Assembly: GCA_027574665.1 (NCBI GenBank)
Contig: CM050690.1
Location: 65,257,905 to 65,321,904 of the forward strand
DNA from: Rhynochetos jubatus
Lineage: Eukaryota; Chordata; Aves; Eurypygiformes; Rhynochetidae
Direction: 5' to 3'
DNA length: 64,000 bases
A program made the position numbers and the translations under genes. The notes under the pieces are model-generated. The model had not been told where the DNA came from. It saw nothing but the letters and a program-made list of their open reading frames with translations, and searched no databases. Positions within the stretch are counted from its first letter, which is position 1. Each line of letters starts with the position of its first letter. Below are positions 51,601 to 60,600 of the stretch, piece by piece.

Positions 51601-54600
51601 GCGTTCCAGACCTGTTTCACTTTGCAACAACTACCAGGGTAATAGAGAAAAGATAAATCCATTTATACTGACTTTAGACTACAGTCTTTTACTTTGCTAC
51701 ACTAGAATGACTAACGGAAAAGGAAGAATGAGTTTATGATATTTTACCCATAAGTCTTATCCGTAAAGGGTGAGGAGCAACACTATCAATTTCTGTTCCT
51801 AACAAGTCTTTAGCAACAGCAAATATTTCCTCTTCAGTGGAAACAGCAGACAGCACAGTTGAAGCTCTAGTTTTCACTTCAAAGTTCACATTCTTTAGCT
51901 TCAAGGTAACAGTTTTACCCTAGGCAAGAGGGGGGAAAAAAAGAAAAGAAGAAAAGGTTAAGCCTGTCATATATGGCACAGAAACAATCTAAGAGCCCTA
52001 AAGCCATAGTCAAGACTGTGTGTTTATCTGTGTGCAGCAAGGAGCACTGCCAAGACTTTGTCTGCAAGGTTCTGCACTTGCTCCTAAACTGCTACCAAAG
52101 TCAAATTCTCTGAACTGGGTCATTTGGCTACGGTTCCCAGCAGATCGCCTGCCACCAGTGCATGTTCGATAGATTTCATGCTCTGGCTGCAGTCACAACT
52201 TCTACCCTGTCTACATAAAATTATTTGCTCACTTGGAAATTTTCAGTGCCAGATATCTTTGCTGGGAAAACGACTAAGGATGTGTAAGTGACATCCAATT
52301 AAGGATTTGCTGAAAGCACCATGCAGGAGGAAGGAAGTTATTACAGTCACACACAGCATCTGGTTTTGGCACAGATATTCCCCTGGCAACACCTTCCAAA
52401 CCATTTGTGTGATTTAGTGTGTCCATCCAAATGTAAATAAATGGCATACCTTTTTTTCTGGTGTCTTTGTAAGCTTATCACTTTGTCCTTCTTAGCTGAT
52501 GATTTCCCTTTCAACCTGTCATCTTTTGAGACAACCTTTTATGGCTGAGGAAGACTAATCACAATGCTATTCCCTGCTTTACCATAAAGAATTACATAGA
52601 AAATATGAACTGTTCTTTCCAGATAATACACAGAAATTTGGGGAAAAGGAATACAGAGACTGTTTTTACCATTCATATTAATGAATGGTATGAATAACTT
52701 GTCAGCAACTTTGGGAGACGTGAACTTCTTAAACTACACTACTGGCTATTGACTCGATCCTGTATAAATACAGAAGAGAAACACAGTGTTTTTAACACAT
52801 TAGTACATGATTGACCAATGCACAGCTCACCGACAATCAGCTCAATTATTTGTTTATAAACATTGCTTTTATCAATAAAGTGCTTATATGCTGAATAACT
52901 TGGTTAATTAGGTGGATTTTTTCCACTCACATTATTAAATAGCCACCAGAACAATATTGTTGGTTGGTGTTATAGCCACCAACCAAAATGCTGCCTAAAT
53001 CATTCTAAACATCTGCAAATTAAAGAATGGAGTCTTCTGAATATAGGTTGCATGGTACGATGCTGCTGAAAGCATTCACCCTAACACTGCATTTAGTAAG
53101 TCTGAGTGCAAAGTGTTGTCTTTTTGCAAGTAAACAGAGAAGAATATAAATACCTTAAGTCCCTCTCTCTGTAGCTCTTGAGCAAGGTCTTTGCAGAGCT
53201 CTCGACACAAGCTGTATTGGTCTTCTGCTGTGTTTATTTCGTTGAACGTTCTAAAACAACGACATGGTCTTTTTTTCAGTATGACTCCTGAAATTTGTTC
53301 AGTGGCTTACATCTAGAAGTACTTTTCATACAGTTAAACGAAACTACATCAGAAGAAGGTTGTAGAGGTTTGAGTGTTTACTTCAAGGAAAAATTAATAT
53401 TACACGTTTGTGCACATTGATGTGTTTCAAAACGTTTGCAAAGCCATTCAAACAATGAAATAAATTGGCTTTCAATTTTTCATGCATTATTTGAAAATGT
53501 ATCACATTTGAGGTCATTAATGCTTAAATATTTGCAAGAGAGAATACTAACACCAGCTGAATTCATGCACCTAGCCAAGTTATTTGTATTTAATCTCCTT
53601 TGTACAGCACTGTGTAACATCAGAAGAAAGAAAGGATTAGAAAGTCAACAGCAGAGCCAAGTATCAGAAATAAATAATGCAGATGCTATGAAAAATATGC
53701 CAGCTAGGATAATTACGTCTAGCCTCAGAGGAGAAACTATCTTTCTGCCAAAAAGATTGCTGACTGCCTTTGCTAGAGCTTCTTCACATGGGAATTAGAG
53801 TAATTTTTTTGGTTGTGCATCTGCTTTTAAGTAATAACATGAGAGGAAAGGCAACCTTCTGTTAGCAGTGGTTTTAAGAAAAGCAGGAAGCAAAAATTAC
53901 AGCTGCCAGATGCTTTTTGGAAGGTCTCACAGACCCATTGTTTCATGCCAGGCTTTATATTTACAAATGTAAAGTCCCTATAGTTCCACTGGATTTCACA
54001 TCTCAAGTTATATACATGTTTACCTGATTGTATTGAAAATTCATTCTCTATTATGATTCACTTTCCCCTAAGAATGTTTGCATGCTGCCAAACTAACAGA
54101 ATGAATATTTTACCATGGGTCCCACATCATTATCCAAGGAATAACTCACATTATCCTGGCAATGCTGCAGTGATTTATAGCATTTCTGTGAAAATCCTAA
54201 GTTTGGAAGGGGCAAGATAGTAGGAATCCTATTTCAGGCCCACCTCTTCTCCCATATAAACTAGTTTCATGATCTCAGCAGTCCACTGATGTCTCTGGTC
54301 TAAAACTGCTTCCCTTAGGGAAAAAAGAAGGAAAAGCAGAAAGGCACAATAGGCTACCCAGATTATCTGCCTGCCTGCAGGCCAGCACAAGACTACAGCG
54401 ATAAATTTCTCAGCTCTGGTGGTACCGAACCTTACAGGGCTTACTTAATCTGCTGACAGTTATTACGTCTCAATAGGAATAAGGATTTTTTATTGTCTTC
54501 TTTTTTAAGAAGAAAAAAAGACACAAGAGTGCAGGGTAGTTAATATGGTGCTCTACATATTATCATTACAGATTTCCTTTTTAAAAATGAACTTTTGTAA

Positions 54601-57600
54601 ATGACACACACCACTTTCTTAGGGAACCTTCTGCTAGAAGTTAGGAAATGTAGCCAATTTAGTTAACCATGCAAAATTATTGTCTGGTTTGCAAGTCTAC
54701 CTTATGCTATACTCGCTATGCATGTGACTGCAGTCTACTGGACTGATACTGATATTAAACTGGAACACATGAAAAAGATTCAAGGCCTTATACATCTCCA
54801 CCCTATACAGTGGCCTAAAGACCACTTTGATACATTAAGGTCATTAGGAGAATCAGAAGATGAGAAAAGAGAAGACACAAACTGACAGAGGTGCCTCCAT
54901 AGTATTTTGAAGCCAAGGAAAAAAAATAATGAATGCTTAAACCTGATTTAGTGAGTTCGTTGTATACGCGTTTTTTTAACACATAAATACACAATTAAAT
55001 TGTATGACTATGGAAAGTATACACTACTTGGTATATGTGCACGCTTAGCGAATAATGTAATTTTTTTCAGTATTAGAGACATACCTTTCAGTGCTCATAC
55101 TTTTTCTTTCTCCATCTCTTTAAAAAGAAAAACAATTTATTATACTCACTTTACCTATAACTTATCTTTTTAATAAACAGTCAACCACTCATGCTTCAAT
55201 AACTGTCTTTTATGTAAAATCTGGATGTTAACTTTTTCTACAAATCTTGCACATCAAGTTTAAGCAAGTGTGAAATGGAGAATGCTTTTTTAAAAAAAAA
55301 CTTAAACTACTGTAGCTGAAGAAAAGACATAGATCACTCACAGACACCAATAAAAATAAACAGTTTGTAAAAAAAATGCCCAACCCTCCTCCCCTCCAAA
55401 AACTAAACAACAAAACTGCCCTCTCATATCAGAAGTCTTATTTGAAGAAGCACTGCTATTAACAAAATCCTGCACACTACATATATTTGAGTATTTCTTA
55501 TCTGAGGAATTAGTTTGCTCTCTTTCTAAACCATTGCCCACGTTAAAGGTGATGTGTTAAGGCTTTTTTTGTTCGTTTTCTTTCTTTCTGGTTTTAACTG
55601 AGCGTTCTTTAACAACTCTTCTGCATGTAAGATTTCCTCAGTGCATTGTCTTTATTATTCTATTCGTAAATATTGGAAGTAACAAATTTGGTATCCTTAG
55701 ATTTTCCTAAAAGAAGATGGTCAAGAACAATGACCATAAGGTGAACCAACCATTTACTAAAGATACTATCGAAAAGAGGTATTCACTAGTAAAACTGGTT
55801 CCTCCTACCCCTGCACCCCGGAGGCTAAAAAGCCATTAAAATAGTATGAACCTTAAAGGAAGAGATATGATGAAGGATGTAACATCTTCGGTTCTACCCA
55901 GCATATTCATAAGTTGATATTACAAACATTGTACATATATGTGACAGCAGACATAGAAACTTCACTTACTTTCAGTAAAAATATGCCAATTTACCACCAG
56001 AGCAGATCAAATCCCAGTGTGGTTTTCATTACAATCAGACACTAATAAAAACCAATTAATGTATATTGCTGTTACAGAAGACGCAGGACTGAACAGCTCT
56101 GCTCAGGACAACTCATGTCTCTTTAGCTTAGCTGTTTCAGTAAATATGAGGTTATCCCAAATGACACGGACTTGATTTCTTGATATACACTTATGGGCAA
56201 TTTCTCTGACAAGGCTTTTTGGATTTCATGTATTAGACATGGCTGCACAAACTTTTGCATTTTAATGTTTGGCTGTTGTGTGTCTCTTAGCCGTAAGTGT
56301 AACAATAACAGGTATCAGAGAGATTTTAAAATATAGGAAACAAATCAAAGTTTTGTAATATTTGTCAGTAAAGTGTCTTAAAATGTGCAGTGTGTAACAT
56401 AATTTAGAACAATATGAAGGCAGGAGAAAAAATACCCAAAACATACTTTTCCAAATGTGTTGAACCCAAACCAAGGGAAATATCCAAGAAATTCCGCCAA
56501 GATGCTTCTGAAAAAAGAAGAGAAAGCAGTGCCCTCTGCTGGTAAAGTTCCGAGCAAGTCACAATTCCAAGGGCTTTTAACATCTTCTCTGTTACTTTTC
56601 CTATACCTGGCACCTGGAAAAGAGTAAGTATCAGTAAGTTGGAAACTTTCTATTTGTAGATCCAGTATCAAGAACAATTTAAATCAAACACAACTGAGCA
56701 TATTATCTAGAAAAGTGTATTTCTTCGTAGAAATATTGCTTTTACAACATAACATACAGGTTGATAGAGTAAATGTCATGGCACCTCTTACCTTTCTAAT
56801 AGGCAAATCTTTTAGGAAGTCTAGCACGGCTTGTCTCTCAGGAGTAATTCTGCACTGCCCGTTAGGTTTATTACGATCACTGCACATTTTCGCTAACATT
56901 GTATTCGGTGCTATTCCTTAAAAACAAACAAACAAACAAACAAACAAACAAATGCTGTATATTTAGAAAATACAAGACAGTGTTTAATTTCGGTTATCCA
57001 ACATTGCAAAACACAAGAGTAGCCTACATCTTTGGCAAAGACTAAACATAAGCAAAAGAATGACAATAGCTGATAACCAGATGCGTTACAGTTCTGAAAA
57101 AAAATGTTGTAATAGACATGTGAGAACGTATATAAATATGTGTGGTAGATTAGACATTAACAGATGCACCACAAAGTGTATCTACTATTTTAAGACAATC
57201 AGGGTGAACACAGAGTGCACTAATCTGTCATGAGGGGTTATAAATACCAAGTGTTTAACAATAACATCAGTTACATGACTGAACAATTTTATGATGGCAA
57301 AGCAAAATGTTTACAACAGCAGTTACAATGAACACTTAATGAGAAGGAGGTATTTCTTCCCTGTATTTCAGCAAAAGGACTAAATTAATTTGGACAAGAT
57401 TTACCAAATTGAAGTCTTGTGTGGGCTACCACTGCTATGTAGTCATTCAGAAATATGTATATATTTCACTGATGCTGGTAGGGATGAGGAGGAATTGTGC
57501 TTTTCTGTCAAAGTAACTGTTTTTACAAATGCACTCTGGAATTGATTTAGCAAGAAAACCAAAATTATTCTGCACTGCAGCCCTCGTGGTCTAACTTTTG

Positions 57601-60600
57601 ATTTGCCCACTGATACAAACATATTATTCAATATTGTAAGTGTAATTCTATTTATTATTGATTATCAGTATTTTTTCAATTACCCTTCTAATTGTTGTTC
57701 ATTTTTGGGCTTAAAACTCTTGATGCACTTATGAAAGCTACATCTGATTTCTAAACACTAACTTACCCTTAGGAAGACAAAATTTTACTACAACAAAATT
57801 ACTATTTTGCTACCACTCTTGAGTTAACATAGATGGGAGAGGGGTCTCATCCTGCTTCTTGTTCCTAGCTGTTCCTTTACCTCTGCTTACATTCAACACG
57901 CCCCTGACCTTCCACATCTGCTTCATAACGCTCAGTGCTCCCTGGTGCCTCACTGACTTGGTTCACAAAGCAGTTTGGGTTGCACGCAAACTAAGCGGCT
58001 AGGGACATACACTCTTTTTAGTGACCTAATCCAGATTGTTATCAAAACTATGGAGACTTACAGGTAGGTTGCCTGAAGTCAAAAGACATAAAACTTGGAT
58101 AGTAAACATTAAAAAGCTAGTGAATGGTTTATTAACTTCCACACATAATTTACTTCCTTGAGAACTAACTTTTAAATGAATTTTGTTATTGCCCTAAGCA
58201 AAGAACAGGGTGGAGAACTGTTACAAATATTAACAATATGGATCTGCTATTCAAACTAACAGCAGTTTAGCAGTAGCGACAGATGTCACTATGACAACTG
58301 GCTTAAGAAAACAATACACATGAAGCACTAAAACAACAACCACCTGTGCTAACATTAGCTCCTGAAAGCACTGGTCATTCTTCTACATTACTTATATTTC
58401 AAGAAGAAAGAAGCAAAAAAATGATGTAACTGTTTCTGTGATTAAACAAACTACCAAAATACCAAAACCAGGAGTGGCTTTGATAGCCATAACATCCCTT
58501 GAAACACTTGAAAGTCACTTGCAGCACAAGAATGATGTGGCAATGCTAATTTATTAATTAATGCCCTCTGAGATTAGAGAAGGTGACATTTTGGAAATAA
58601 AAAGCATTATTATTATTCATATGTGTCTGAATACCTGCACTTGCAGTCAGTTGAGTTTTCTGCTCAATCCTAAAGCGAATTTCCTTCACAGCTTCCTCTG
58701 CAGAAGTGCCAAAGACAACTGAATTTTCCATTGACTGATCTCTTTGTTCAGGGTGGTCACCCATCAGAGGTGTGCTGTCTTCAAACAGCACCGGTGAAGA
58801 AGAGTATCCATCTTCATTCCATTTGGCAGACGTATCATCGTTAACTGTGTTAGACAAACACAAACACTTCTTCCATCTGTGTAAAACGTATACTTTATTA
58901 TTTTCTTCTGCAATGCCTGAAAAGAGTTCATTAGCAGGTTGGGGGGGGGGGGGGGGAGGTGTGAAAAGAGAGCCGTAACTGCTTTGTTGTTAACATGATT
59001 TGAGCTTGGCTCTTACGGTGGAAGAATTGGCTAGGAGACTGGACATAACTACCAGAAAAGCAACAACTTTTAGTGACCTCTTGCTGTAGAACAGAAAAAC
59101 ACAAGAATTTTGGCATTTGGGGGTTTTGTTTGTTTGTTTGTTTTAACAGAGTGAAGGTCAGATGCCCCCTTTTTTTGTGGAAATAAAAATCTTTTGCAGA
59201 AGTTTTTTCAATATTCTCAGAAGAAAATTAGGGTTCTGTAATATCTGGTTCTAGAATCATTAGGTGAGTGTCTGGTTTTCAACTGCAGTCATGGTACAAG
59301 TAATGCCAGCAGCCCTTTGTGTGACTCTACAAAATTTACTATTACAGTTTCACATTCTGAGAGCTTGTTTGTATTTCAGAGAAACAAAATGTCAGAGAAG
59401 TATGACGAGGCATATGACTACACATCAGTGATGTTTATTTAGTAAAAACTGTGCCAGTGTTTCTTTCTATTCTATTAATGCTTTTCAGCAGTAGTGTATC
59501 CTTATCTTCTTAATGGCTATTTAGATCATTTTTGAATACTGATAATATAAATGATGCGGTTTGTGCATCAACCAACCATTTGTATGACTCCCTTTTTTAT
59601 CAGTCCTGATTGGGTATACAGTTGTGGATGTGGTTCCAATTCCATCTTCTAGAGCCAAGTGAAATCCAGTCATATCTTAAGCATTACTGTAACTCCTGCA
59701 GTGCTCATTATACATTTTAGTCTTGTAAAATAATCACATAACTAGAGCCTACATACACTGTCTCTGCAGACAATTTCTCATGTTTCTGACACACAGGACT
59801 CATTACAGTATTTTAGGAAACATCTCTGCAAAATACAGATAATGTTTAAAACAGTAATTGTATTTATTTTATACCTCCTTAAATCATAAGATTATTACTA
59901 CTTATTTGTAAAATCATCATGTTGAATTGTAAAGGAAAAATACGAACCTAAACCACGCAACTTGGTTTAGTAAACTTAGTACCAAGTTAAAAACTCAAGT
60001 TAAAAAAAAAATTAAACATCCTCCAATTCCACATCATCAGCAGCATATTTTTATGCACAGTAAGTAATAGAGGAAGTTAACTCATAAACTAACAAATCTG
60101 AGGTAGAGAGTATATGGGAGGACAAATTAAGCCAGGACTTAACTGGGTGCAGCTCAATGTGTGACCCGTACCCCCTGCTCCCAACCCCGGGTGATGTGGT
60201 TAGCACAACTAACACCATTTTATAGGGCAAGCAGCCATGGTCTGTGACCGAATGGGTCATGTATCCCTTCCCTTTGCCCTCATCATCAGGCCCCGAAGGT
60301 CCTGTGCACCAAGCAGACAAACTGAACGGATTCCTCCTTCCCCTTCCCACTGGCCTCAGGGCTGCTGGGCACCAGGCTGATTGCCCGCTTCCTTGCCGCC
60401 CTCAAAGGTCCCAGGGACCCAGCCATTCCGGTGGTGGTGGTGACCCCGCCATGGAACAGGGAAGCCTAACAGCACCCAGAGTGCTGTCCATAAAACCGAG
60501 CGGTTACAAGTCCCAAGGGTGAACCTGGAGCAGAACTGCTGCTGCGCAGCAAGACCGTGACCCTGCGGTGGGCAGGAACACCTCCACCATCGTCAGCTTC

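Larger units (their letters stand above)
51920..53153 (-). other. POLK: POLK intron with two inverted repeats
   Basis: A 1.2-kb intron with two perfect 10-bp inverted repeats at 52667-52690 and 52960-52986. No transposon was recognised. Confidence 0.65.

Noticed and set aside
56921-56952. Regularly spaced repeat considered as an array
   Set aside because: A 4-bp microsatellite with no spacers; nothing resembling a CRISPR array exists in this vertebrate DNA.
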